Positions 32,289 to 41,128 of a DNA stretch of 64,000 nucleotides are shown one piece after another. The stretch is taken from positions 62,001-126,000 of the forward strand of contig NZ_JBMVQZ010000010.1 in the NCBI RefSeq assembly GCF_049537155.1, given 5' to 3'. The position numbers and the translations under genes were made by a program. This DNA is from Limisphaera sp049537155 (GTDB taxonomy: Bacteria; Verrucomicrobiota; Verrucomicrobiia; Limisphaerales; Limisphaeraceae). Position 1 is the first letter of the stretch, and each line of letters begins with the position of its first letter. Under the pieces are notes generated by a model. That model was not told the origin of the DNA and did no database searches. It was given only the letters and a program-made list of their open reading frames with translations.

Positions 32289-33390
32289 CGCCCCGTTCCA
32301 TCGCGAATACTGGCCGGGGCCGGCGGCGCCACTGTGGACGTTCGTCGCTTTCGTCCTCGGCACGGCCGTGGGTAGTTTCCTCAACGTCTGCATTTATCGG
32401 CTGCCGCGGGGGCTCAGCCTGGTGTCGCCACCTTCACACTGTCCCCATTGCCGGTATCGGATCCCGTGGTACCTGAACATCCCGCTGGTCACCTGGGTGA
32501 TGTTGCGCGGTCGCTGCCGGAACTGCGACGCGCCCATCCCGGCCCGATATTTCTGGGTGGAACTGCTCACCGGGCTCTGGTTCCTGGCCGTCTGGCTGGT
32601 GCACGGGCCGGTCGCACCCGCCGTGGCGGTGGTTTACGCCCTGTTCGGCGCCGCGTTGATCGCCGCCTCCTTCATTGATTTCGAACACTACATCATTCCG
32701 GACGAAATCACGCTCGGAGGCGTGGGTGCCGGCATGGCGGCTGCCTTTTTCCTGCCCGAACTGCACGCGCAACACACCGTGGGGGCCGGCCTGCGCGAAG
32801 CCATGCTGGGGGCCGGCGCGGGCGCCGCGCTCATGTACGGCGTGCTGCGGATGGGCAAACTGTTGTTCGGGCGACAGCGGGTGGCCCTCCGCGGCCTCAC
32901 CCACATCGTGTTTTCCGAAACGGCCCTTCACCTGCCGGATCGCCAGGTCCCGTACGAGGAGATCTTCTATCGTGCCAGCGACACCATCCGGTTCCATGCA
33001 CAGCGGCTGGAACTGGTGGACCGGTGTTACCGGGACGTGGAAGTGCGTCTCAGCCCGGAACGACTCCGCATCGGCGAGGAGGTCCTCGACCCTGCCACGG
33101 TGGTGCACATGGAGGCGTGGACGGAGCAACTGATCCTGCCACGCGAAGCCATGGGACTGGGCGATGTGAAGTTCATGGCCGCCATCGGCGCGTTCCTCGG
33201 GTGGCCCGCCGTGCTGTTCACCCTCATGGTCAGTTCGCTGATCGGATCGGTGGTGGGCGTCACGGCCATCGCGCTGGGGCGCCGGGAATGGTCGAGCCGC
33301 ATGCCGTACGGTCCCTGTCTGGCCATGGCGGCCGCGCTCTGGATGCTGGGCGGCCGGGAATGGGTCATCCGGTGGTGGCACGGAGCCTGA
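32278..33390 (+). CDS. pilD: Prepilin peptidase (type IV leader peptidase) with large insertion
   Basis: This 370-residue membrane protease cleaves and may N-methylate type IV prepilins. The cytoplasmic zinc loop has CPHC and CRNC about 25 residues apart. The two catalytic aspartates are in FIDFEHYIIPDEI and MGLGDVKFM. Usual enzymes have about 60 residues between these two; here there are about 150. The extra block (roughly residues 200-290, GKLLFGRQRVALRGL to HMEAWTEQLILP) is soluble and beta-rich. The start overlaps the end of aroE. Its substrates probably include the pseudopilins at 40-42 kb and 58 kb. Confidence 0.92.
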   Translation: MSLDAPFHREYWPGPAAPLWTFVAFVLGTAVGSFLNVCIYRLPRGLSLVSPPSHCPHCRYRIPWYLNIPLVTWVMLRGRCRNCDAPIPARYFWVELLTGLWFLAVWLVHGPVAPAVAVVYALFGAALIAASFIDFEHYIIPDEITLGGVGAGMAAAFFLPELHAQHTVGAGLREAMLGAGAGAALMYGVLRMGKLLFGRQRVALRGLTHIVFSETALHLPDRQVPYEEIFYRASDTIRFHAQRLELVDRCYRDVEVRLSPERLRIGEEVLDPATVVHMEAWTEQLILPREAMGLGDVKFMAAIGAFLGWPAVLFTLMVSSLIGSVVGVTAIALGRREWSSRMPYGPCLAMAAALWMLGGREWVIRWWHGA

Positions 33391-33487
33391 GGCGGGGCCG
33401 AAACCGCCTCCGCCTGCCGTCCCGGGCGGCGGGATGGTCCCGACCGGGCCGTTCAAACGGACCGGGCGGTGTTCCGTCCCCACCCGA

Positions 33488-35305
33488 TCATCCGTGGATC
33501 ACCAGTTCGATGTTCTCCGGCAGGTGCCGCGCCACCTCGTTCACCACGTCGCCCTTGAACAGCTGGGCCAGCGTGCGCCGGTGGCGCGCCCCCAGAATCA
33601 GCATGTCCACCCCGATCGTGGCCGCCAGATCCAGGATCGTGGCCGCCGGATTGTCGCTGACCGCATACAGCGGCACGACGCGCACCCCGATCGGTTGGGC
33701 CTGCGCCAACACCGCGGTCATGATGCGTGCCGCGTCGGGATCGTCCTGCCAGCGCGCTTTCTCGGGCAGGCTCACCCGCCCGGGCGGTGCCACGGCAATC
33801 TCCTTCACATACAGGACATAGAGATTGGCCTGGCGAAACCGCGCCTCCTCCAGGGCAAAGCGCAGCACCCGCGTCAACCCGCGCGCCGCCACCATGAGGT
33901 TCTGTCCCGGATTCAACTTCAGTTCGAACCCGGGCACCTCCTCGGGCGCCACCATCGCCGCCACCGGCTCGGCCACCACCACCGTGCGCAAACCCGCCCG
34001 CCGTTGCGCCCAGAAACGCAGGCTCAACCCGAAACCCACCACGCACACGGCAAAAAACAGGGCGTCCGGTTTGGTCTTGGCTATGGTGAGCTCGGCGGCA
34101 AACAGCACCAGAAAGGCAAACCCCATCACCGCCCGTTCATACCAGCGCAGCTCCAGGCGCCGGTTGAACGTGCACGACCCCAGATTCACTGCGATGGCGC
34201 CCACCACGCCGATGGCGTACAACCCCGCCAGCATCTCCAGGTCCGTGGCCACCGCCGTGGTGGCCAGCGGCAGCAACATCGCCAGAAGCAACGGCAGCCA
34301 CGGCACCCCGTGCCGGTTCAGTCGCGTGAATGCGCGCGGCATCTCGCCGTCGCGGGCCATCATGTAAAACAACCCGATCAGCGCCCCGATGGCCGTGTTC
34401 ACCGCACTGACCAGGAGCAGACCCACCACCAGGCCCACCAACACCCCAAACGCCCGACCGACCCACGGGCCGAACCACAACCCCGCATAATGCTCGCCCA
34501 GGAACCGCACCATGTCCTCCCATCGTTCCTTCATCACGGGCGCCATCGCGGGCGGCAGCGAGAGCATCGCCCACCCCAACAACACCGTGGCCAGCACCAC
34601 CTCCAAGGCCACAACGGCAATGGCCCGTCGGGCCGTGCCCGCCACGCGCGGGCGTTCCGGCGTGGAACCCGGATCCAGCTTCATCACGCCGGTGAGATTG
34701 GCGATGGCCTCCACGCCGCTGAGGGCCAGAATGATCCCCACAAACGCCACCCAGTTGTGCAGGAACGTGTCGTGGGTGGGCTCCAAATACGCCGTGGTCA
34801 GCCGCGGTGCACTCAGCAGGATGATCAAAACCACCACCAACACCATCGGCACCGCCAGGAACGTCGCCAGACTGCCGGTGTGCTTCGGGCCGAAGAAATT
34901 CACCGCGCCGATCAGCCCGATCACCACCATCGTGCCGTAGCGCACCCACCCGGCGGGCAGTCCGAAGTACGTGACCGCAGCCCAACCGCTCAGGGCGGCG
35001 GTCACCGTCATGTTGGCCACCAGCAAGAGCGCGCCCATCACCGCCAGAAACCGGCTCTGATGCCGCGCCGCCGAGTACACGCCGCCCCCGTCCGGGAACT
35101 CGCGGCAGACCACCGTGTAGCAGTAACCGACCAACGCCGCCAGAAGGCACACCGCCACGATCAACGGCAGGGCGGCGTATCCGGCCGCCACGAACGCCAG
35201 ACCAATGACGTACGCCTTGCTGGTCCCCCAGTCCCCGTAAAGCAGCGCCGCCGCACGACGCCAATCCAGGTTCCGGGGCCGATGCAAAAGTCCGGACTCG
35301 TTCAT
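33488..35305 (-). CDS. APC-family permease fused to a universal stress protein domain
   Basis: The protein has 605 residues. Twelve or more membrane helices (about residues 20-440) form an amino acid/polyamine/organocation transporter; the signature near the start is LYGDWGTSKAYVIGLAF, and ALSGVEAIANLTG lies in a later helix. Residues 460-605 are a cytoplasmic UspA-type domain ending ILGARHRRTLAQLFKGDVVN. In ATP-binding Usp domains this loop reads G-x2-G-x9-G-(S/T); here the final Ser/Thr is Asp, so nucleotide binding may be altered. The substrate is likely an amino acid or cation. Last gene of the run from comM. Confidence 0.88.
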   Translation of the reverse strand: MNESGLLHRPRNLDWRRAAALLYGDWGTSKAYVIGLAFVAAGYAALPLIVAVCLLAALVGYCYTVVCREFPDGGGVYSAARHQSRFLAVMGALLLVANMTVTAALSGWAAVTYFGLPAGWVRYGTMVVIGLIGAVNFFGPKHTGSLATFLAVPMVLVVVLIILLSAPRLTTAYLEPTHDTFLHNWVAFVGIILALSGVEAIANLTGVMKLDPGSTPERPRVAGTARRAIAVVALEVVLATVLLGWAMLSLPPAMAPVMKERWEDMVRFLGEHYAGLWFGPWVGRAFGVLVGLVVGLLLVSAVNTAIGALIGLFYMMARDGEMPRAFTRLNRHGVPWLPLLLAMLLPLATTAVATDLEMLAGLYAIGVVGAIAVNLGSCTFNRRLELRWYERAVMGFAFLVLFAAELTIAKTKPDALFFAVCVVGFGLSLRFWAQRRAGLRTVVVAEPVAAMVAPEEVPGFELKLNPGQNLMVAARGLTRVLRFALEEARFRQANLYVLYVKEIAVAPPGRVSLPEKARWQDDPDAARIMTAVLAQAQPIGVRVVPLYAVSDNPAATILDLAATIGVDMLILGARHRRTLAQLFKGDVVNEVARHLPENIELVIHG

Positions 35306-35416
35306 GCCAGAGAGAAATTCCGGTGGGGCCGCATTCTGAAAGACTTCGAACGCGGGCGACCCCTTCCGGCACGACACACGCCCCGGTTCGAGGGCGCGCA
35401 ACCCTGCCGGCACCGA

Positions 35417-35998
35417 TCAGCGCGAAGCCGCGCGCCGGGCCAGGCGCTCCCGCGTGGCCGCCTGCAGGGCCTCCAATTCCGGCCGCAGCCGTTCCCGGTC
35501 CCGCCGATCCATTCGGTCAATGAACAGGATCCCCTGCAGATGGTCGTACTCATGTTGAACGACCCGGGCCAGCAAACCGCCACAGCGGAATTGCAGAAGA
35601 CGCCCCTCGCCGTCCAGGGCCCGGACACCGATCCGCTCCGGCCGGACAATCTCCGCATAGATCTCGGGAAAGCTCAGGCACCCTTCCGGGCCGGGCACGG
35701 GCGGTCCCAGCGGCTCGATCTCCGGATTGATCAACACCAGCGGCATCAACACGGTGGGATCCGCCGGCTGACCGTCCAGCTCGAGCGTGGAAGGGCGGTC
35801 CTCCACTCCGCGAATGTCGATCACCGTCAGTTGCAGGGCGCGGCCCACCTGCTGCGCAGCCAAACCGATCCCATGCGCGGCGTACATGGTCTCGAACATG
35901 TCGGCGATCAACCGGCGCAACTCCGGGGTCACGTGTTCGATGCGCGCCCCTTTGCGCCGCAGGATCGGGTCACCGTAATGAACCACCTCCAGGATCAT
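35417..35998 (-). CDS. def: Peptide deformylase
   Basis: This 193-residue metalloenzyme removes the formyl group from nascent N-terminal methionine. All three motifs are present: GIGLAAQQVG, EGCLSFP (metal Cys) and QHEYDHLQG (metal His residues and catalytic Glu). GAGAGG stands 5 bases before the ATG at 35998, which fixes the start; an upstream ATG at 36058 would overlap the kinase gene. It starts 10 bases after the PfkB-kinase gene, so the two are co-transcribed. Confidence 0.96.
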   Translation of the reverse strand: MILEVVHYGDPILRRKGARIEHVTPELRRLIADMFETMYAAHGIGLAAQQVGRALQLTVIDIRGVEDRPSTLELDGQPADPTVLMPLVLINPEIEPLGPPVPGPEGCLSFPEIYAEIVRPERIGVRALDGEGRLLQFRCGGLLARVVQHEYDHLQGILFIDRMDRRDRERLRPELEALQAATRERLARRAASR

Positions 35999-36008
35999 GC
36001 GCCTCTCT

Positions 36009-37163
36009 TTAGAATCGGTACGGGCCGGTGGGCCCCTCCGGCCAGTTGCGCAACGCACGGATCAGATCGTCCACGCACGGGCTCTGCGCCTTGATCACGT
36101 AGTAACCGCTGGTGGTGACCCCCGTCATCAAAGCCAGGTCATCGTCGAACCCGAGCAGTTTGCCCAGGCAGAAACCGGAGTTGAAATGGTCCCCGGCCCC
36201 CGTGGTGAGCCGCGGGACCGTGGTGTAGAGGCCGTCCACCAGGCTGAGCCGCCCCTCGCTCACCGCCAGCGCATACGCCACCGGGTGCACCACCAGCGTG
36301 TGCACCGGCACCCGCTGGTGAATCTCCCGCGCCAGCGCCGCCACCGCCGCGCGCGACCCGTTGCCCCGGTCCAACCCGAGGACCCGCGCAACTTCGTAGG
36401 CCTCCTTTTCGTTCAACCCGAGAATCACGCGGAAGTAGCGGCGGAACTCCAGGATCAGATCCAACGCGCGCCGGATGTCCTCCGAGGTGCGCTTCTCGGG
36501 ATCGGCCAGGTCGAAAAACAGCGTGCGCCGGGGCCCGGTGGCGGGCAACCCGGGGCAGATCTCCCGCAAGACCGCCGCCCAGATGTCACTCATCCAAGGT
36601 AACATCGTCCAGTTCACGAACGCCACCAGGTCGGCCGTGGCCATCTGCTCCGCCAGACGATCCCGCCCGAACCGTTGCACCAGGTTCTCCCAGGTCACCT
36701 CCCGCAGGGAGGAGTGCTTGCCCAACATCACCTTGCCATCTTCGAACTCCAGCGCGTCGGTGTAACCCGGCGGGGCGATCGAGTGGACCTCGGCCCGGCG
36801 CGCAAACTCCTCGAAGACCGGGTGCAGTTTGGGATAGCCCAGGTTCCCCACGTAGGTGACGCGCAGTCCGAAGGTGGCGAGGGCATTGCCCATGATGGGA
36901 CCGTTGCCGCCCAGCTTGGTCAGCTGGCTCACCAGCTCGAGGTTGGTGCTCTTGCCCGCCGCGGCGGCCAGCCGCTCCGCCAGCCGGGCAATGGTGGGCA
37001 CGCGATCGTACCGCTCCACGCTGTGCCGCTTGTCCACCACGTGCAGGATCTCGTCCACAAACCCGTCCAGGCCGATGAAAGCGCGGAGCTGCGGCAGGCG
37101 CGATCGCGCCCCCTCCAGCGCCTCGGCCGTCCGGGCCCGAAGTTCAGGCGTATTGAGGTTCAT
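36009..37163 (-). CDS. PfkB-family carbohydrate kinase
   Basis: The 384-residue protein has the ribokinase/PfkB fold. An N-terminal substrate part contains IGLDGFVDEILHVVDK and KLGGNGPIMGNALATFG, and the C-terminal ATP-site signature is LTTGAGDHFNSGFCLG near residue 335. It is longer than a typical ribokinase, and the substrate cannot be inferred. It lies 36 bases after parB and 10 bases before def on the same strand. Confidence 0.82.
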   Translation of the reverse strand: MNLNTPELRARTAEALEGARSRLPQLRAFIGLDGFVDEILHVVDKRHSVERYDRVPTIARLAERLAAAAGKSTNLELVSQLTKLGGNGPIMGNALATFGLRVTYVGNLGYPKLHPVFEEFARRAEVHSIAPPGYTDALEFEDGKVMLGKHSSLREVTWENLVQRFGRDRLAEQMATADLVAFVNWTMLPWMSDIWAAVLREICPGLPATGPRRTLFFDLADPEKRTSEDIRRALDLILEFRRYFRVILGLNEKEAYEVARVLGLDRGNGSRAAVAALAREIHQRVPVHTLVVHPVAYALAVSEGRLSLVDGLYTTVPRLTTGAGDHFNSGFCLGKLLGFDDDLALMTGVTTSGYYVIKAQSPCVDDLIRALRNWPEGPTGPYRF

Positions 37164-37199
37164 GATTGGTTGATCACGGTCGGAAAAACAGCAGGTCCC

Positions 37200-38117
37200 T
37201 CAGTCCGGGCCCACCCCCAGGATTTGCAGGACCCGTTCCAGCTCCTCGTCACTGAAAAAGCTGATCTCCAGCCGGCCGCGTCCCTCCCTGTATTGCAGCC
37301 GCACACGCGTGCCCAGCCGTTCCCGCAACCGGTCCTCCAGGCGCCGCACCTGCGGCTCGGACCCGGCAGGCACCGGTCGTTGCGCGCGCCCGCTCCCCGC
37401 ACCCGCCCGCAACCGCGCCACCAGTTGCTCAGTCTGCCGCACGTTCAGGCCGTCGCGCAGCACCCGTTCGGCCGCGGCCTTCAGCAGGCTCTCCTCCTCC
37501 AGCGCCAGCAACACCTTTGCATGGCCCACGCTGAGTTGACCGGTCCGCACATACACCTGGACCTGCGGCGGCAGCTTCAGCAGGCGCAACGCGTTGGCCA
37601 CGGTCGCCCGGCTCTTGCCGACCCGTCGCGCCGCCTCTTCCTGCGTGAAACCGAATTGCTGCATCAATTGCGCGTAACCCTGGGCTTCCTCGATCGGGTT
37701 CAGGTTCTCGCGCTGGAGATTCTCCACCAGTGCAAGCTCCAGGGCCGCGCGATCGTCCACGTCCCGGATGATCACCGGCACGTCCGCCAGTTGCAGCATC
37801 TGGGCCGCACGCCAGCGTCGTTCCCCTGCGATCAGTTCGTAGCCATCCGCCCGGCGCCGCACCACCAGGGGCTGCAGAATCCCCTGTTCGCGAATGGATT
37901 CGGCCAGCTCCTGCAAGGCCGCCGGATCGAACTCCTGCCGCGGCTGCAAGGGATTGGGCCGGATCTGGGACAAAGGAACGCGCACCGGGGTGTCGCCCAC
38001 CCCGGCCGTCGGGCTCGCACCCGGCGCCGCCGCGCCGCCGCTTCCCGCGGGCTGCGTGCCGGGAGTGGCCCCCCCCAACAACGCCCCCAATCCGCGCCCC
38101 AATGCGGGCTTTGCCAT
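37200..38117 (-). CDS. parB: Chromosome-partitioning protein ParB
   Basis: This 305-residue CTPase/DNA-clamp protein of the ParABS system binds parS and drives origin segregation. It begins with the family hallmark KPALGRGLGALL. An Ala/Gly/Pro-rich linker and the ParB/Srx domain follow (QIRPNPLQPRQEFD; GERRWRAAQ is the CTP-binding Box II). The helix-turn-helix is in GFTQEEAARRVGKSRATVAN, and a dimerisation domain ends the chain. The ATG at 38117 matches the family start; longer upstream frames are spurious. No parA is next to it, and I saw no parS site in the window. Confidence 0.94.
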   Translation of the reverse strand: MAKPALGRGLGALLGGATPGTQPAGSGGAAAPGASPTAGVGDTPVRVPLSQIRPNPLQPRQEFDPAALQELAESIREQGILQPLVVRRRADGYELIAGERRWRAAQMLQLADVPVIIRDVDDRAALELALVENLQRENLNPIEEAQGYAQLMQQFGFTQEEAARRVGKSRATVANALRLLKLPPQVQVYVRTGQLSVGHAKVLLALEEESLLKAAAERVLRDGLNVRQTEQLVARLRAGAGSGRAQRPVPAGSEPQVRRLEDRLRERLGTRVRLQYREGRGRLEISFFSDEELERVLQILGVGPD

Positions 38118-38123
38118 GCGCCG

Positions 38124-38153
38124 AGCCTGCCGAACCGCGCGCCCGCTTGTCAA
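38124..38153 (-). promoter_or_regulatory. Possible parB promoter
   Basis: A perfect TTGACA (38148-38153, minus strand), an 18-base spacer and a weak -10 box CAGGCT (38124-38129) end 6 bases before the parB ATG. The -10 box matches poorly, so the call rests on the -35 box and the repeated leaderless spacing. Confidence 0.35.
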
Positions 38154-38220
38154 TGGCTTGTCCCGACTCCCGACACCGGCGCAGCCCGTCCACCCCGCCC
38201 GCCTTGCCCACGGAACCGGT

Positions 38221-39747
38221 TCATCCCCAGATCTGCCGGTCCAACGACCGGTACTGAATCGCCTCTCCCACGTGCTCCGGCAGGATGCGGTCCGACCCCG
38301 CCAGGTCGGCAATGGTCCGTGCCACCTTCAGGATCCGATCGTAAGCCCGGGCGCTCAGTCGGAGATCGTTCATCGCGCGGCGCAGCAACTCCATGGAAGT
38401 CTCGTCCAATACACAGAATTGCCGCAGTTCGCGCGGCCCCATCTGGGCGTTGCACAACACACGCGGCCGACCGCGAAACCGTTCCTGCTGCCGGCGCCGC
38501 GCCGCCATCACACGCGCGCGGATCGCCGAGGACGGCTCCGCCGGGTGATCCGAGGCGATCTGACGGAACTTCACCGCCGGCACCTCGATGTGCAGGTCAA
38601 TCCTGTCCAACAACGGCCCGCTCACCCGATTCAGGTAATTCTGGATCTCGCGCGGGGAACAACGCGATTCCCCGGGCATCTTCCCGTCCGGCGTCGGATT
38701 CATCGCCGCCACCAGCATGAACCGCGCGGGAAACGTCACACTGCCGGCCGCCCGCGAAATCGTCACCCGCCCCTCTTCCAGCGGCTGCCGCAATGTCTCC
38801 AGCACGCTCCGCTTGAACTCCGGCAATTCATCCAGAAACAACACCCCGTTGTGCGCCAGGGAGATCTCGCCCGGCGTGGGATTGACGTTCCCGCCCAGCA
38901 ACCCCGCGTCGCTGGCGGTGTGATGCGGCGCGCGAAACGGCCGCCGGGTTACCAGCGCCTGTCCGGGCTGCAACAGCCCGGCAATGCTGTGCACCTTCGT
39001 GGTCTCCAGCGCCTCCTCCAGTGTCAGCGGCGGCAGAATCGTGGGCAGGCGCCTGGCCAGCATGGATTTGCCCGTCCCCGGCGGACCGATCAGGAGGATG
39101 TTGTGCCCGCCCGCCGCCGCAATCTCCAGCGCCCGTTTCACCGACTCCTGACCCTTGACCTCGGCAAAGTCCAACTCCTCCTCCACCGGCTCGTCAAACA
39201 ACCGGCCCAGATCCACCCGGACCGGCTCGATCGCGACCTCGCCCGACAGAAAAGCAGCCGCCTCCCGCAGGTTCCGCACCGGAATGACCTCCAGCCCGTC
39301 CACCACCGCGGCTTCATTGGCGTTGGCAGCCGGAACCAACACCCCCCGCCTGCCCTGCTGCCGCGCACACAACGCAATCGGCAGCACCCCCTTGACCGGT
39401 CGGACCGCGCCCGTCAGCGCCAGTTCCCCCACCACCACATACTCGTGCAATCGCCCGGCCGGTAACTGTTCCGTAGCCGCCAGCAAGCCCAGGGCAATCG
39501 GCAGATCGAAACTCGGCCCTTCCTTCTTCACGTCGGCGGGCGCCAGGTTGATCGTCGTCCGGCCCATCGGGAACTTGTAGCCCGAATTGCTCAGGGCCGT
39601 TGTCACCCGATCGCGCGACTCCTTCACCGCCGCGTCCGGCAACCCCACAATCACGATGGCCGTGTCCCCCCAGCCGGCGTGAACCTCCACTTCCACCGGA
39701 AAAGCCTCGATGCCCTGAACCACCCCTGAATACACTTTGGCCAGCAT
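38221..39747 (-). CDS. comM: YifB/ComM-family Mg-chelatase-like AAA ATPase
   Basis: This 508-residue hexameric helicase-like ATPase is known to promote branch migration during natural transformation. The N-terminal domain contains VEVHAGWGDTAIVIVGLPD. The AAA core has Walker A IGPPGTGKSMLARRLP and Walker B GVLFLDELPEFKR, with GRVTISRAAGSVTFPARF and the C-terminal motif RLSARAYDRILKVARTIADL. The ATG at 39747 gives the family's usual MLAKVYS start. It lies 103 bases upstream of parB on the same strand. Confidence 0.95.
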   Translation of the reverse strand: MLAKVYSGVVQGIEAFPVEVEVHAGWGDTAIVIVGLPDAAVKESRDRVTTALSNSGYKFPMGRTTINLAPADVKKEGPSFDLPIALGLLAATEQLPAGRLHEYVVVGELALTGAVRPVKGVLPIALCARQQGRRGVLVPAANANEAAVVDGLEVIPVRNLREAAAFLSGEVAIEPVRVDLGRLFDEPVEEELDFAEVKGQESVKRALEIAAAGGHNILLIGPPGTGKSMLARRLPTILPPLTLEEALETTKVHSIAGLLQPGQALVTRRPFRAPHHTASDAGLLGGNVNPTPGEISLAHNGVLFLDELPEFKRSVLETLRQPLEEGRVTISRAAGSVTFPARFMLVAAMNPTPDGKMPGESRCSPREIQNYLNRVSGPLLDRIDLHIEVPAVKFRQIASDHPAEPSSAIRARVMAARRRQQERFRGRPRVLCNAQMGPRELRQFCVLDETSMELLRRAMNDLRLSARAYDRILKVARTIADLAGSDRILPEHVGEAIQYRSLDRQIWG

Positions 39748-40047
39748 CGCCGCATTTGTGGAAAAGAGACCGGTCCAACGCAAGGCGTTTCCTCTTCCGC
39801 CACCCCGACCTGCTCGCAGGTGTCCCGGTCCGGAACACCCTGTCCCAAAGCCGGACAATCCCGTCCCGGCCGCAGACAACCTTCCGGACACCCTGAGGGC
39901 GAAACAACCCGTTGCACGCGAGCAGCTTCCAGACTCATCCCTTGCCACCACACCTTTTCCCCCTCCACCGGGCACAGCTCCTGCTCCGGGGACATCGGAC
40001 GCGTTGACCAGGCACGGTCCGCGACTCCCAACCCTGAACGGCAGCCG
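39748..40047. other. Intergenic region between comM and pseudopilin genes
   Basis: About 300 bases of divergent intergenic DNA. On the plus strand TTGACC (40007-40012) is the only good -35-like box, without a clear -10 partner. The rest is C-rich with short GTTGCACGC-type words. I see no gene or structured RNA. Confidence 0.3.
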
Positions 40048-40569
40048 ATGCAAGGTACCGGACAAAACCTGACAGGCCTTCGAGTGCGACTGCGGAACTC
40101 GCGACCGCAGTCGGCCGGCTTCACCCTGGCGGAAGCCATGGTGGCCGCACTGTTACTGGGTACGCTGGTGGTGTCGCTCTACGCGGGCATGAGCGCAGGT
40201 TTCGCCTACACCGCCATGGTGCGGGAAGAACTCCGTGCCACCCAGGTCATGCTGGAAAAATTGGAGGGCATCCGTCTGTACAACTGGGAACAAATCAACA
40301 CCAGCAGGTTCATCCCCACCAACTTCACGGCCTTTTACCTCCCCAATCCCACCAACCCCGCCACAGGCTCGGGAGTGGTGTACACCGGCACGCTCACCAT
40401 CCAACCCGTGACCCTGGACCCCTCTCCGCCCTACGCCGACGACCTCCGCGAGGTGGTCGTCCGCCTCCGGTGGATGTCGGGAAACGGAAACCCGGCCGTC
40501 GTGCGCGAACGCGAAATGCGAACTCTGGTCAGCCGCTATGGTCTTCAGAATTACATCTTCAGCAATTGA
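40048..40569 (+). CDS. Prepilin-type (PilV/GspI-like) minor pseudopilin
   Basis: The protein has 173 residues. After a 24-residue basic leader comes the type III signal, AGFTLAEAMVAALLLGTLVV: cleavage by prepilin peptidase after Gly, then Phe+1 and Glu+5 and a hydrophobic helix. The globular part is short and beta-rich and ends LVSRYGLQNYIFSN. It is the first of three co-directional genes that look like minor pilins of a type IV pilus or type II secretion system. The next start lies inside its last 32 bases. Confidence 0.8.
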   Translation: MQGTGQNLTGLRVRLRNSRPQSAGFTLAEAMVAALLLGTLVVSLYAGMSAGFAYTAMVREELRATQVMLEKLEGIRLYNWEQINTSRFIPTNFTAFYLPNPTNPATGSGVVYTGTLTIQPVTLDPSPPYADDLREVVVRLRWMSGNGNPAVVREREMRTLVSRYGLQNYIFSN

Positions 40570-41125
40570 GCCCGGCGGCAAAGGTCCTGCGGCCCCGCGG
40601 CCCCGCTGCGGGCCCGGCCAGGGAGGCTTTACCGTGTCCGAAACCATGGTCTCCCTGGGCGTGGGAGGCATCCTCCTGGCGGCGATCCTCACCTTCTGGA
40701 CCTACAGCGCCCGCAGCCTGGCCGCCATCGTCAATTACATCGACCTTGACCAAAGGTCGCGTCATACGCTGGACATCCTCAGTCGCGAAATCCGGCAGGC
40801 GGCGGGCCTCCTCGCGGCAACGGAGAACTCGCTCACCTTTTCGAATTTGGACGGCTCCACCATGCGCATCGCCTGGGACCCTGTCCAACGGGTGGTCACA
40901 CTGGACCGGAACGGTCAGGTACAAACCCTCCTCATCGAGTGTGACTATTTCCGGTACAACATCGCCCAGCGCAACCCCAGTAACGGCGTGTTCGGGTTCT
41001 ATCCCACCACCGACATCCGCCAGGCCAAGCTCGTGGACATGAGCTGGCGCTGCTCCCGCAGCCTGCTCGGAACCCTGTTCCAAACCGAAAGCGTGCAAAC
41101 CGCGCGCATCGTCATACGAAACTGA
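40538..41125 (+). CDS. Prepilin-type (PilW/PulJ-like) minor pseudopilin
   Basis: The protein has 195 residues. A 30-residue leader rich in Pro/Gly precedes GQGGFTVSETMVSLGVGGIL: cleavage after Gly, Phe+1, Glu+5, then a hydrophobic helix. The following QRSRHTLDILSREIRQAAGL is the pattern seen after the helix in PulJ/PilW proteins. It overlaps the previous gene by 32 bases in another frame. Likely sits at the tip complex of a pilus or pseudopilus. Confidence 0.8.
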   Translation: MVFRITSSAIEPGGKGPAAPRPRCGPGQGGFTVSETMVSLGVGGILLAAILTFWTYSARSLAAIVNYIDLDQRSRHTLDILSREIRQAAGLLAATENSLTFSNLDGSTMRIAWDPVQRVVTLDRNGQVQTLLIECDYFRYNIAQRNPSNGVFGFYPTTDIRQAKLVDMSWRCSRSLLGTLFQTESVQTARIVIRN

Positions 41126-41128
41126 CCC

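Noticed and set aside
38118..38312. N-terminal extension of ParB to an upstream ATG
   Set aside because: The extra 65 residues overlap the promoter and the end of comM and have no family features; ParB proteins start with the KPALGRGL motif.
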